The notes under the pieces: generated by a model
What the model was told of the DNA's origin: nothing
The model's input: the letters and a program-made list of their open reading frames with translations, nothing else
Databases searched by the model: none
Origin: MFZZ01 sp964582715
Lineage (GTDB): Bacteria > Patescibacteriota > Microgenomatia > UBA1406 > GWC2-37-13
Direction: 5' to 3'
Assembly: GCA_964582715.1 (NCBI GenBank)
Contig: CAZOSM010000004.1
Span: forward strand, 1 to 64,000
DNA: 64,000 bases
Shown here: positions 18,072 to 26,670 of the stretch, one piece after another
Layout: each line of letters starts with the position of its first letter
Numbering within the stretch: the first letter of the stretch is position 1
Position numbers and translations under genes: made by a program

Positions 18072-18701
18072 ATGAATCATACGAATAAAGGTAGTAACAC
18101 ATTTTTGATTTCTCTTTTAACTTTCATTTTAGGAGGACTATTAGGATGGGTGATTGGGATAAATCAGATGGGAAGCACTGTATCAAATGGACCACAACTA
18201 GGGATTGGTGGTGCTCCACCAACAGCAGTACCGACGATGGCGGAGCATATTATTGTTGATTGGCCAGAAGCTCAACGTGTTGCTGCACAAACATTTATTA
18301 GTACCTATGGACAACCTGATGAGATGACAGAGAGTCGTCTTATCTGGCATAATAGCAGCCCATGGAAGGAAATACATCTGTATAGAGATGCTATTCAAGA
18401 TCTTTTTCCAATTCCACACAGTGGATTTATAGTCCAGACGATTAACTATAACGTTCCAGTAGATCGTATGGATGAAGTAGCTACATTTGATGCGAGTATA
18501 GTTATTGATCAGGCAACAGGTGAGATATCTGCTCGAAGTAATAACGAAGCAATTAATTTCTTAGCTCTGAACCTTGTAGATGAGATAGTGAAAAATGAAC
18601 GGTCCGTCGAAGAAGCAAGAGATTTTTATACAGCAGAAGCAGAACGTATAGCTAATGGTGAATTTTCAGAATATACAAGTGGTTTGCGGTTTACACTGTA
18701 A
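18072..18701 (+). CDS. Membrane-anchored extracytoplasmic protein of unknown function
   Basis: 209 aa. Following a short polar N-terminus (MNHTNKGSN), one hydrophobic segment (TFLISLLTFILGGLLGWVIGI) would act as an uncleaved signal anchor. The rest is an extracytoplasmic domain of about 175 residues (for instance EAQRVAAQTFISTYGQPDEM and VDRMDEVATFDASIVID), with no motif that I recognise. It stands alone between a convergent acetyltransferase and the PCD gene, with an unusually strong ribosome-binding site. Confidence 0.65.
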   Translation: MNHTNKGSNTFLISLLTFILGGLLGWVIGINQMGSTVSNGPQLGIGGAPPTAVPTMAEHIIVDWPEAQRVAAQTFISTYGQPDEMTESRLIWHNSSPWKEIHLYRDAIQDLFPIPHSGFIVQTINYNVPVDRMDEVATFDASIVIDQATGEISARSNNEAINFLALNLVDEIVKNERSVEEARDFYTAEAERIANGEFSEYTSGLRFTL

Positions 18702-18743
18702 ATACTTGATAAAGGCTCGTATTAGTAGTATTATTCATACTAT

Positions 18744-19085
18744 ATGACAGACTTAGCACATGGCGTTTGTATTCCTTGCGAAGAAGGCGGAGACCCAATG
18801 ACCGAGGATCAGATGTCAAAATATACACATCAAGTTCCTGAATGGGAAATTATAGATAAAGATTCAGTAGCAAAATTAAAAAGAGAATTTAAGTTTAAAA
18901 ACTTTGTAGAAGCAATGGCATTTGCAGACAAAGTGGGTGAGTTAGCAGAGGAGAATGGACATCATCCAAGGCTTATTGTCGATTGGGGAAAAACTACTGT
19001 GCTTTGGTGGACACACGCAGTGAAGGGACTCCATAGAAATGATTTTATTATGGCAGCAAAAACCGATGCTCTGTATACCACATGA
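18744..19085 (+). CDS. Pterin-4a-carbinolamine dehydratase-like protein
   Basis: 113 aa with the family pattern: MTEDQMSKYTHQVPEWEI, the central FKFKNFVEAMAFADKVGELAEENGHHPRL, and the WGKTTVLWWTHAVKGLHRNDFIMA tail. The catalytic His pair and Trp-Thr-His (EENGHHP, WWTH) are all present. The classic reaction dehydrates 4a-hydroxytetrahydropterin, but most bacteria with this protein lack aromatic amino-acid hydroxylases and the real role is uncertain. Its stop overlaps the next ATG by 4 bases (ATGA), so the two genes are coupled. Confidence 0.9.
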   Translation: MTDLAHGVCIPCEEGGDPMTEDQMSKYTHQVPEWEIIDKDSVAKLKREFKFKNFVEAMAFADKVGELAEENGHHPRLIVDWGKTTVLWWTHAVKGLHRNDFIMAAKTDALYTT

Positions 19086-19306
19086 GAGTTATTGTAATAG
19101 CACACCCACATGCCAAACATACTAAAATTGAAAAAGACCTGGAAGGTAATCTGCATATTTATGTAAATGCACCTCCATTAGATGGAAAGGCAAACAAAGT
19201 AATTATTGAAACCCTCGCAGAATACTTTCACGTTAAAAAAAACATGGTAATGCTGATGCAGGGAGATAAATCTAAACACAAGGTATTTGAAGTACTTAAT
19301 GACTAG
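19082..19306 (+). CDS. DUF167 (YggU-like) protein
   Basis: 74 aa, with the family's KHTKIEKDLEGNLHIYVNAPPLDGKANKVIIETLAEYFHV core and KSKHKVFEV end. This is a widely conserved small protein of unknown function. It overlaps the dehydratase gene by 4 bases, forming a two-gene operon. Confidence 0.88.
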   Translation: MRVIVIAHPHAKHTKIEKDLEGNLHIYVNAPPLDGKANKVIIETLAEYFHVKKNMVMLMQGDKSKHKVFEVLND

Positions 19307-19312
19307 AAAGCT

Positions 19313-19852
19313 TTATAACTTTTCCAAAAGTTCGAGGATTTTTTTTGTGGTGTTGAAGTTTCTGATTGTCATTTCCTGATATATTTTTGTACCGATAAGC
19401 TTATTAAAAGCACTTTTAGTACGCCCACTCATAAGTGTTGTCATGTATACAGCTCCAGGGCCAGATTTAAGAGAATCGACCTTCTCATTTACTTTTATTT
19501 CTTTTGTAGCTTCGTCAGCATAGATAATTTCAGAAAGAAAGCCAATATAACACCGTATATCCTGCTGTTTGTTCCATTCTTCTGGTACATTTTTAATAAT
19601 CTCTTTAATCTGTTCATCAGATTTGAGAATAACACGAGCTTTATAGGTAAAAGTATTCGAAAGCATCTCTTCAAGCTTATTAGTAAGTTTCCTTTTATTT
19701 TTTTCAGCAGATTCAAAGATAACATTGCCACTCTGAATATAAGTAACTACTTTCAAAAATCCATTTCTTTCAAAGCATTCTTTAAGTTCTACCATCTTAA
19801 TAATATTTTTACCTCCCACATTAATTCCGCGAAGAAGTGCGACATATTTCAT
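19313..19852 (-). CDS. DUF1697 protein
   Basis: 179 aa with the typical N-terminus MKYVALLRGINVGGKNIIKMVELKECFERNGF and the YIQSGNVIFES element, both diagnostic of DUF1697. The fold is a ferredoxin-like alpha/beta; function unknown. It starts one base after the stop of the flavodoxin gene upstream, so the two are co-transcribed, but a functional link is not established. Confidence 0.88.
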   Translation of the reverse strand: MKYVALLRGINVGGKNIIKMVELKECFERNGFLKVVTYIQSGNVIFESAEKNKRKLTNKLEEMLSNTFTYKARVILKSDEQIKEIIKNVPEEWNKQQDIRCYIGFLSEIIYADEATKEIKVNEKVDSLKSGPGAVYMTTLMSGRTKSAFNKLIGTKIYQEMTIRNFNTTKKILELLEKL

Positions 19853-19853
19853 A

Positions 19854-20306
19854 TTAGTTTACTGATGCTATAACTTCCTTTGCCCAGTTGTAAAGTATTT
19901 TATCTATATTTTCGTTGCCGTAAATTTCCTCTTTCATTATATCTCCAACGATCGTAGCATGACGTATCTTTAGTTCTTTTTCAATTGTATCTATAGCGCC
20001 ACAGAAATGAGGATAAAAAGTTTCTCCAATACCAAATAATGCAAATGTATCTCCGTTAAAATCGGCAGAATCATTTTGTATTTTTTTTATAAATTCTTCA
20101 GCATCTGGGTTTAAATCGCCGTCACCTGTGGTTGAAGCAATTATGATTGTTACATCATGATCGTGAATCTGAGAAGGTGTAAGGTCTTCAACGTTTGAAA
20201 TTTGAAATGTGTGTTCTTTGAGCTCAATCCGTATTTGTTCGTATAAATCTCGTGATATTCTTTCAGCTTCTCCCAGTAATGTTGAGTAGGAAATCAGGAT
20301 ATTCAT
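19854..20306 (-). CDS. Flavodoxin-like protein (MioC/FldA type)
   Basis: 150 aa. The FMN phosphate loop SYSTLLGEAERIS is at the N-terminus, and the isoalloxazine-contacting loops ASTTGDGDLN and GIGETFYPHFCGA are in place. The fold is a short-chain flavodoxin carrying one FMN. It could serve as electron carrier for a radical-SAM or reductase enzyme, or for the VKOR-PyrD fusion at the window edge; the partner is not shown. A TATACT hexamer lies 11 bases before the ATG. Confidence 0.88.
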   Translation of the reverse strand: MNILISYSTLLGEAERISRDLYEQIRIELKEHTFQISNVEDLTPSQIHDHDVTIIIASTTGDGDLNPDAEEFIKKIQNDSADFNGDTFALFGIGETFYPHFCGAIDTIEKELKIRHATIVGDIMKEEIYGNENIDKILYNWAKEVIASVN

Positions 20307-20347
20307 ATCTACTCATTAGTATACCATTCCGTTATAGTTTATTATTT

Positions 20348-20388
20348 AAGTATTGACTTATTTAAGTGATTACTTTAATATATAATAT
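20348..20388 (+). promoter_or_regulatory. ArsR-type operator overlapping a leaderless promoter
   Basis: Two copies of the palindrome AAGT-N4-ACTT lie at 20348-20359 and 20364-20375, starts 16 bases apart. They overlap a -35 hexamer TTGACT (20353-20358) and fill the spacer to a -10 hexamer TAATAT (20376-20381; 17-base spacing). The ATG follows 7 bases later, so transcription would start at or next to the start codon. The arrangement suits autorepression by the ArsR protein encoded immediately downstream. Confidence 0.75.
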
Positions 20389-20718
20389 ATGGATACATTT
20401 TATGCTCTTGCGGAACCAAGACGAAGACAAATAATTGAGCTTATTGCTAAAAATGGTGAACTTTCTGCTTCAGAAATAGGGAGTAGATTTAAAGTAACAC
20501 TACCTGCTATCTCTCAACATTTAAAAGTACTCCGAGAAGCGAACTTAGTAACAGTAGAAAAAAGAGCACAACAACGCTTATACAAAATTAATCCAGCACC
20601 AATGCTAGAAGTGGAAAACTGGATTCAGGAACTCAAAAAAAAATGGGAGGAACGTTTTGATGCTCTTGATGCTTTGTTGCAAGAAGAGAAAAAACGATTA
20701 GACTTAAAGTCAAAATAG
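20389..20718 (+). CDS. ArsR-family transcriptional regulator
   Basis: 109 aa, a winged helix-turn-helix: LAEPRRRQIIELIAKNGELSASEIGSRFKVTLPAISQHLKVLREANLVTVEKRAQQRLYKINP. No metal-binding CxC motif is visible, which fits the subgroup paired with SRPBCC proteins rather than metal sensors. The C-terminus is a helical dimerisation tail. The SRPBCC gene follows 35 bases later and the double operator lies upstream, so the pair is probably autoregulated. Confidence 0.92.
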   Translation: MDTFYALAEPRRRQIIELIAKNGELSASEIGSRFKVTLPAISQHLKVLREANLVTVEKRAQQRLYKINPAPMLEVENWIQELKKKWEERFDALDALLQEEKKRLDLKSK

Positions 20719-20753
20719 CAATTATTAATTTATTATTAATTTCATACACATAT

Positions 20754-21263
20754 ATGGAAAATACAGAAAATGGGGTAGTCATTACAAGAACATTTAATTC
20801 TCCACGAGAGCTTGTCTGGAAGGCTTGGACAGAACCAGAGATGATCATGAAATGGTGGGGTCCAGAAGGATTTACTTCACCATCTGCAAAAGTAGATTTA
20901 CAAGTTGGCGGTAAATATATTTATGCCATGCAAGGACCAGCGGGTTCTGAGTGGGATAGAGTAATGTACAGTGCGGGGGTTTATAAAGAAATTGTTCCTC
21001 ATGAAAAAATAGTTGTTACAGATTATTTTTCAGATGCAGAAGGGAATATGATAAATCCGGACCAGGAAGGTCAGGACTCTAACTTTCCAAAGGAGATGAC
21101 TGTCACTATTTTATTTGAAGAAGTAGAACCTGGGAAAACTAAACTCTCTATAGTCTATCCAAAGCCAGAAACTCAAGAACAGTTTGAAGCTATGAAGAAA
21201 AGTGGAATGGAAGAAGGATGGAGTACAAGTCTTAATAAGTTAGAGGTTGCTTTATCACAATAA
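20754..21263 (+). CDS. SRPBCC/AHSA1-domain protein
   Basis: 169 aa with the helix-grip pattern: VITRTFNSPRELVWKAWTEPEMIMKWWGPEGFTSP at the start and SIVYPKPETQEQFEAMKKSGMEEGWSTSLNKLEVAL at the end. SRPBCC proteins hold hydrophobic ligands in a central cavity. It follows an ArsR regulator directly, a very common two-gene unit whose ligand is generally unknown. Confidence 0.9.
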   Translation: MENTENGVVITRTFNSPRELVWKAWTEPEMIMKWWGPEGFTSPSAKVDLQVGGKYIYAMQGPAGSEWDRVMYSAGVYKEIVPHEKIVVTDYFSDAEGNMINPDQEGQDSNFPKEMTVTILFEEVEPGKTKLSIVYPKPETQEQFEAMKKSGMEEGWSTSLNKLEVALSQ

Positions 21264-21345
21264 ACCTATCAGTACAGTAACGAGTCGATCGAGACCAGAA
21301 AAACATAATAAGCATAAATAGCTAATTATCAATTAAATATAAAAT

Positions 21346-21759
21346 ATGAATACAAGTATTTTCGTAAACATTCCTGTAAAGGATCTCAACAAATCTATGG
21401 AGTTTTATAAAAAACTTGGCTTTTCATTTAATTCACAGTTTACTGATGAGAATGCAGCAAGTATGGTTGTAAGTGATACCATTTACTTGATGCTTCTTAC
21501 AGAAGAGTATTTCAAAACCTTTACAAAGAAGCAACTGATAGATGCAAAGTCATCAATTGAAACAATGTTTGCACTCAGCGCAGAAAGCAAGGAAAAGGTA
21601 GATGAGACGTTTACGAAAGCAATTGAGGCAGGTGGCAAAGAAGCCCGTGAAGCTCAGGATATGGGATTTATGTACGCGAGAAGTTTTGAAGACTTAGATG
21701 GCCATATATTTGAAATTGTCTGGATGGACCCAAAAGGTATGCCTGAGCATCAAAACTAA
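21346..21759 (+). CDS. VOC-fold protein (glyoxalase family)
   Basis: 137 aa, close to the family commonly annotated as lactoylglutathione lyase: FVNIPVKDLNKSMEFYKKLGFSFN, AASMVVSDTIYLML and the final DLDGHIFEIVWMDP containing the H-x-x-E type metal site. It lies downstream of the ArsR-SRPBCC unit with its own AT-rich upstream region. The substrate is not predictable. Confidence 0.88.
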   Translation: MNTSIFVNIPVKDLNKSMEFYKKLGFSFNSQFTDENAASMVVSDTIYLMLLTEEYFKTFTKKQLIDAKSSIETMFALSAESKEKVDETFTKAIEAGGKEAREAQDMGFMYARSFEDLDGHIFEIVWMDPKGMPEHQN

Positions 21760-21868
21760 TGTAGCGATTTCGTCCAATGAAATGTAGAATTTTATATTAC
21801 TATTTTTAGTATTCGAGTGAAATCGTATATTACACAGTACCTTTTCCTTTAAGTTTGGCTTTTACTGG

Positions 21869-23221
21869 ATGGTACAGTATCCACCTGAGCATAATATGGA
21901 AATTCAAGAATTGAAACAACAATTTTCTGGAGAAGTTATTCTTCCTGGCGACAGTAATTATGAAGAAGCAAGTACTGTATTTGCATTACAAGGACATCCA
22001 AGAATTATCTTCAAACCTAAGGATGAAAAAGGTATTGTCACTGCTATTCAGTATGCAAGAGATAATAAAGCAATCCTATCAATTCGTAGCGGTGGGCATA
22101 GTGGAACAGGTTGTAGTACCAATCATGGTGGTGTTGTTATTGATGTCTCGAATATAAATTCAGTAGAAGTTATTGATGAAGAAAAGCACATTGTGCGTAT
22201 TGGAGCAGGTGCCAAATGGGGAGAAGTTGCACATACACTGCAAGAAAAAAACTTAGCTATTACCTCTGGGGATACGAAGTCTGTCGGTGTCGGAGGCCTT
22301 ATTCTTGGTGGTGGTATTGGTTGGCTAGTTCGTAAATATGGATTAACAATTGATAATGTAGTGGCTGCTGAAATAGTCACAGCAGATGGAGAAATGGTAC
22401 GTGCAACAGAACATGAAAACGCAGACCTATTCTGGGCTCTCCGCGGTGGTGGAGGTAATTTTGGTGTTGTTACCTATTTTGAAGTAAAGGCTCAAAAAGT
22501 AGAAGAGGTATTTTTTGGAAACATGATGTATTCTTTTGAGAATGTACCTGATCTTCTTAAGAAGTGGCGTAATTATATGCGTCGTGCTGACGAACTCCTT
22601 ACCACAACTCTTATGATTATGCCATCAATAGGTGGAGCTCCAACTGGAATTATATTGCTTGTGTGTTATGGAAGTAGTGACGAGCAGGCCGCAGAAAAGG
22701 CAATTGAACCATTGAGAACAATAGGGAAAGTAGTTAAGGAGACAATTAGAAAAATGCCTTATTCTGCTACACTGCAGGATGCGCATGCTCCCCAAGGCGT
22801 AAAAATGTTAGTCAAAAGTACTTTTGTTGAAGATTTTAGTGAGGGGCTTATTAGTGCTATTGATGCAAAGTATGGTATAACAAGTAATAAGTTTCTTATG
22901 ATGAGATATATTGGGGGAGCTTTAAATAAAGTAAAGACAGAGGATACTGCATTTGCTTTTAGAGATAGTGAGATCCTTATCATTGCACCAGTATTTATGC
23001 CTCCAACCTTATCGGAGGAAGACTGTGCTCATTTGCTTAAACCTTGGGAAGCAATAGCTACATATGGGAAAGGTGCTTATTCAAACTTTTTAAGCACGAA
23101 TACAGAGAAAGATGTACATGGAATTTATCCGGAAGCCACCTATAAACGATTGGTGGAAATTAAAAAGAAATATGATCCACAAAATCTATTTAGTCAAAAC
23201 TATAATATAAAGACCTCTTAA
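21869..23221 (+). CDS. FAD-linked oxidoreductase (berberine-bridge/6-hydroxynicotine oxidase-like)
   Basis: 450 aa (or 441 from the ATG at 21896). The PP-loop FAD domain shows SIRSGGHSGTGCSTNHGGVVIDVS, in which the histidine of SGGH is the usual 8-alpha-histidyl FAD site, and GGGIGWLVRKYGLTIDNVVAAEIVTADG. The second covalent site used by bicovalent members (Cys before VGVGG) is replaced here by a Thr-Lys-Ser stretch, so attachment is probably through one histidine only. The C-terminus carries the BBE segment ending QNYNI. It oxidises sugars, alcohols or alkaloid-like substrates in relatives; the substrate here is unknown. An MFS carrier follows. Confidence 0.9.
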   Translation: MVQYPPEHNMEIQELKQQFSGEVILPGDSNYEEASTVFALQGHPRIIFKPKDEKGIVTAIQYARDNKAILSIRSGGHSGTGCSTNHGGVVIDVSNINSVEVIDEEKHIVRIGAGAKWGEVAHTLQEKNLAITSGDTKSVGVGGLILGGGIGWLVRKYGLTIDNVVAAEIVTADGEMVRATEHENADLFWALRGGGGNFGVVTYFEVKAQKVEEVFFGNMMYSFENVPDLLKKWRNYMRRADELLTTTLMIMPSIGGAPTGIILLVCYGSSDEQAAEKAIEPLRTIGKVVKETIRKMPYSATLQDAHAPQGVKMLVKSTFVEDFSEGLISAIDAKYGITSNKFLMMRYIGGALNKVKTEDTAFAFRDSEILIIAPVFMPPTLSEEDCAHLLKPWEAIATYGKGAYSNFLSTNTEKDVHGIYPEATYKRLVEIKKKYDPQNLFSQNYNIKTS

Positions 23222-23333
23222 GTTATTATCTGCTTTTCAAGACAAAGCTGACAACTGCTGAGATAACTTACCAAAGCATATCTGGCAATATAACCTGAGT
23301 TTTAGAGTACCTTATCATGTTATACTAGCCTTT

Positions 23334-24623
23334 ATGAAAACTTTTTATCAGCTTTTAGTGAATGCACTTATTGCTGGAGTGACTAATAACTTTGTTTGGT
23401 TTGCACTTACTTTCTGGATTTATTTAGAAACAAAATCAGTTATAGCTACAGCATATCTTGCTGGAATGTATACGGTGGCAACAGCAGCTACAAGCTTTTG
23501 GTTTGGGTCAATTGTTGATCATAACAAAAAGAAGAAAGCAATGCTCATATCGAGTATGGCTACATTGATATTTTTTGTAGCAAGTCTTATTTTTTATGTG
23601 CTAACACCTCCAACTGCCTTCAGTTCAATAGAAAATATACAATTATGGATACTTATGTTCCTTTTAATGGGTGGCGTAGTTGCAGGTAATATCCGAAATA
23701 TAGCAGTTCCAACAACTGTTACTTTTATGGTAGATGAGGATAAACGAGATAAAGCAAATGGTTTGGTTGGGTCGACGATGGGTGTTGCATTCACTATAAC
23801 TTCATTTGCAAGTGGATTGGTACTAGGCTATTGGAGTATGTTGGCAGCCTTACAGCTTGCAGTTATTTTTACTGTTCTGGCTTTAGTTCATTTATTTTTC
23901 CTCCCAATGGAGGAGAAGCATATTGTGCATTTAGAAGATCAGCCAAAAAATATAGATATAATGGGTACACTAAAAGTCATACAAGGAATCCCTGGACTTC
24001 TCGCGCTCATATTTTTTGCAACTATTAATAATTTTTTAGGTGGTGTTTTTATGGCTCTTTTAGATGCATATGGACTTACTCTGGTAAAAGTTCAAACTTG
24101 GGGAATACTGTGGGGATTCTTAAGTCTTGGCTTTATTGTGGGAGGTCTTATTATCTCTAAAACAGGGCTTGGCAAAAATCCATTAAGAACTTTGCTTCTA
24201 GCCAATACCGGTATGTGGATCTCTTCAATATTTTTTACAATTCAACCTTGGATTGTGTTGTTGTCATTAGGAATGCTTATTTGGATTACTTTAGTACCTT
24301 TTGCAGAAGCAGCAGAGCAAACTGTTATTCAAAAAGTGGTCCCTCCAGAACGTCAAGGACGTGTCTTTGGCTTTGGTCAGAGTGTAGAGCAATTGGCATC
24401 ACCAATAACCGCGTTCCTCATTGGTCCTTTGGCTGAGTATATCTTTATCCCATTTATGACAACAGGAGCCGGAGTAGATCTTATAGGCGGTTGGTATGGT
24501 GTGGGTCAAGGGCGAGGAATTGCTCTAGTTTTTTCGGCAGCAGGTATAGTGGGTTTGATCATTACGTTATTAGCTTTTCAATCAAAGCCGTATAAAAATC
24601 TTTCTCAGGAATATCTGAAATAA
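23334..24623 (+). CDS. Major facilitator superfamily transporter
   Basis: 429 aa with about twelve hydrophobic helices and a conserved inter-helix loop (WFGSIVDHNKKKKAMLISS) after the second helix, the MFS signature position. A second match occurs near VVPPERQGRVFGFGQSV before helix 11. It is probably an efflux carrier of the MFS_3 type. TATACT lies 7 bases before the ATG. It abuts the stop of the convergent FKBP gene without any gap. Confidence 0.88.
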   Translation: MKTFYQLLVNALIAGVTNNFVWFALTFWIYLETKSVIATAYLAGMYTVATAATSFWFGSIVDHNKKKKAMLISSMATLIFFVASLIFYVLTPPTAFSSIENIQLWILMFLLMGGVVAGNIRNIAVPTTVTFMVDEDKRDKANGLVGSTMGVAFTITSFASGLVLGYWSMLAALQLAVIFTVLALVHLFFLPMEEKHIVHLEDQPKNIDIMGTLKVIQGIPGLLALIFFATINNFLGGVFMALLDAYGLTLVKVQTWGILWGFLSLGFIVGGLIISKTGLGKNPLRTLLLANTGMWISSIFFTIQPWIVLLSLGMLIWITLVPFAEAAEQTVIQKVVPPERQGRVFGFGQSVEQLASPITAFLIGPLAEYIFIPFMTTGAGVDLIGGWYGVGQGRGIALVFSAAGIVGLIITLLAFQSKPYKNLSQEYLK

Positions 24624-25082
24624 TTATTTAAGAACCTCAAGTAGCTCTACTTCAAAAATAAGTGTTGAGTTAGCTGGTATCGGACCCATTGTACGATCGC
24701 CGTATGCCATCTCAGGTGGTATAACAAGTTTACGTTTCCCTCCTACTTTCATACCTACTACACCTTTATCCCAACCTTCTATAACCTGTCCAACACCTAT
24801 TACAGTTTCAAATGGTTCATTTCGATCAAGAGAGCTATCAAATTTAGTACCATCAGTAAGAGTGCCTGTGTAATGCATCACAACTGAGTCGCCACTCTCG
24901 ACAGTTTCACCTGTCCCGACCTGAAGGTCTTCGATCTGTAGTTCTGTAACTTGGTTTTCTGGGGCTTGTTGATTTGCCATATTGGTTGATTGTGATGTCA
25001 TGTCGCGGTTTAGGAATATAAAGCCAGCGATACTTAAAATAATAATTGCGATAATTACAAAAAAGATTGTTTTATCTGACAT
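24624..25082 (-). CDS. Membrane-anchored FKBP-type peptidyl-prolyl isomerase
   Basis: 152 aa from the methionine of MSDKTIFF; the longer frame adds residues with no family support. An N-terminal anchor helix (IFFVIIAIIILSIAGFIFL) is followed by a Ser/Asn/Gln linker and a full FKBP domain: VVMHYTGTLTDGTKFDSS, VIEGWDKGVVGMKVGGKRKLVIPPEMAYG and a final STLIFEVELLEV. The active-site Tyr, Asp, Trp and Phe positions are present. It probably assists folding of exported proteins outside the membrane. Confidence 0.92.
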   Translation of the reverse strand: MSDKTIFFVIIAIIILSIAGFIFLNRDMTSQSTNMANQQAPENQVTELQIEDLQVGTGETVESGDSVVMHYTGTLTDGTKFDSSLDRNEPFETVIGVGQVIEGWDKGVVGMKVGGKRKLVIPPEMAYGDRTMGPIPANSTLIFEVELLEVLK

Positions 25083-25149
25083 ACAAGATATGTTACTACA
25101 TGAGACCAAGAATTGTAAGTCCACGAGCAGTATCTTATACTAGTAATAT

Positions 25150-25503
25150 ATGTTAAACCTCAACTCAATCATGGTTGGAACCATGCAACCGCAAGTTATG
25201 GCAGAGTTTTATGGAAAAGTATTTGGAAAGAAAGCAGATATGGTTGAAGGTAACTGGTACGGATGGCAAATTGGTTCGTGTTTTTTTAGTGTTGGTGAAC
25301 ACTCAGAAATGAGTGGTAATGCAAAAGATCCAGGCCGAATTATGTTTAACTTAGAAACAAAAGAAGTAAAGGAAGAGTTTAACCGGATGAAAGAATTGGG
25401 GGCGACTATTATTAAAGAACCTTATGAAATGGGAGGTGGCTGGATTGCAACTCTTGCTGACCCAGATGGTAATTATTTCCAGCTCATGACTCCTTTTGAA
25501 TAA
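25150..25503 (+). CDS. VOC-fold protein (glyoxalase family)
   Basis: 117 aa: MVGTMQPQVMAEFYGKVFGK, the middle WYGWQIGSCFFSVGEHSEM and a C-terminal GGGWIATLADPDGNYFQLM, which carries the usual DPDGN turn and final metal-site strand. It is the fifth VOC gene of this region. TATACT ends 8 bases before the ATG. Its 3' end overlaps the convergent phosphoesterase gene by 20 bases. Confidence 0.88.
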   Translation: MLNLNSIMVGTMQPQVMAEFYGKVFGKKADMVEGNWYGWQIGSCFFSVGEHSEMSGNAKDPGRIMFNLETKEVKEEFNRMKELGATIIKEPYEMGGGWIATLADPDGNYFQLMTPFE

Positions 25504-26293
25504 GAGGGAAGATATATTCTTTGACTATTACCTGAGATTGATCTACTGTTACGATATTCATCCGTGACATCTCGTCTCGTATAAATGTTACTTCTTTGTC
25601 TTCTGGATAATTACGAAATTGTAAGCAGGTGCTGCCTGTACTATAGTAGTTTACATTGTCTTTTGTAACGGTGAGTGTACGGTGAATATGTCCAAAGAAA
25701 ACTCCTTTTATCTTTTCTGCATAGCTCGCAAAAAGATTATGAAGTTTTTCTCCGTTTAAAATAAGCAAGAGATCATTGACCCAGGGGCTATCTAGTTCAA
25801 TTGGAGGATAGTGCAGGAAAAAAACCATCTCATTCTTAGAAGACTGTAATTGATTTTCGATAAGTTGAAACTGAGCTTCGGAAATCTGTCCATGTGGATC
25901 TATTTCATCTGTCCCTCTTGCATCAATACACATAAAGGTAATGCCGCTTACTTCAAAAGTATAGGTTAATAATTGTTTGTCTAAATCGGTTTTTGGACCC
26001 ATTGTAAGATACTCTTTTATATGTGGAGAATCATCATGATTTCCAGTGGCATAATAGATAGGTTTTTCAATCTCTTGAAATAATGATTCGACCTTTTTAT
26101 AAATCTCGGGCTTTGGAATAATAGCGGCAATATCGCCGGTATGAAGTATAAAATCGTAGTCAAAAGGTAGTTGCTTTATCTCGTCAACAAGACGGCGTGC
26201 ATATGGATATGTCTTTACCCGTTGAAGTTCTATATCTTCATGTTCTCCTATATGAGTATCACTGATATGAAGAAAACGGACTGGCTTGTTCAT
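25484..26293 (-). CDS. Calcineurin-like metallophosphoesterase
   Basis: 269 aa from MNKPVRF, chosen because TATAGT lies 7 bases upstream of that ATG. All dimetal-site motifs are present: ISDTHIG, ILHTGDIA, ATGNHDD, FLHYPP and FFGHIHRT. It resembles CpdA/Icc-type phosphodiesterases that act on cyclic nucleotides or nucleotide derivatives. Cytoplasmic, no signal peptide. The exact substrate is not determined. Confidence 0.9.
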   Translation of the reverse strand: MNKPVRFLHISDTHIGEHEDIELQRVKTYPYARRLVDEIKQLPFDYDFILHTGDIAAIIPKPEIYKKVESLFQEIEKPIYYATGNHDDSPHIKEYLTMGPKTDLDKQLLTYTFEVSGITFMCIDARGTDEIDPHGQISEAQFQLIENQLQSSKNEMVFFLHYPPIELDSPWVNDLLLILNGEKLHNLFASYAEKIKGVFFGHIHRTLTVTKDNVNYYSTGSTCLQFRNYPEDKEVTFIRDEMSRMNIVTVDQSQVIVKEYIFPLIQKES

Positions 26294-26430
26294 ACCCATT
26301 ACTATACAGTAAGTTATAAGAAAAATACAATTACTTACATATTATTGTTTTATTATTTACTTCAGTCATAGACTGCATTGATATCCTTGTAATATTTAGA
26401 ATTTCTCAATCTGAGAGGGGGTGTAGAAGT

Positions 26431-26544
26431 ATGGCAGGAGGTAATAATACAAACAAAAAATCGAGAAGACAAAACTCGAATAATTCAAATAGAAACCAAG
26501 GACAAAGAGATAGGGATAATACATCAAGTTATGACGATATGTAA
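26431..26544 (+). CDS. Small Asn/Arg/Gln-rich protein, 37 aa
   Basis: MAGGNNTNKKSRRQNSNNSN then RNQGQRDRDNTSSYDDM: very polar, basic in the middle and acidic at the end, surely disordered. The start is supported by a purine-rich GAGAGGGGGTG about 8 bases before the ATG, and the gene is followed after 27 bases by a near-perfect terminator hairpin, so a short monocistronic mRNA is likely. Family unknown; small stress or nucleic-acid-binding protein is one possibility. Confidence 0.6.
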   Translation: MAGGNNTNKKSRRQNSNNSNRNQGQRDRDNTSSYDDM

Positions 26545-26571
26545 ACTTGGCAATGACTATAGAGAACATTT

Positions 26572-26604
26572 CTGGACAGAAGGAGGTTTCTGTCCAGTTT
26601 TTAT
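26572..26604 (+). terminator. Rho-independent terminator
   Basis: A perfect 10-bp stem CTGGACAGAA / TTCTGTCCAG with a 6-base loop, followed by a T-run (TTTTTATT). It ends transcription of the 37-aa gene and insulates the beta-CASP gene downstream. Confidence 0.9.
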
Positions 26605-26670
26605 TGAGTACAAAAGAACGTGACCTCATTTTTACCATATACCTCTTCATACATAGTGTACAATAAACCC

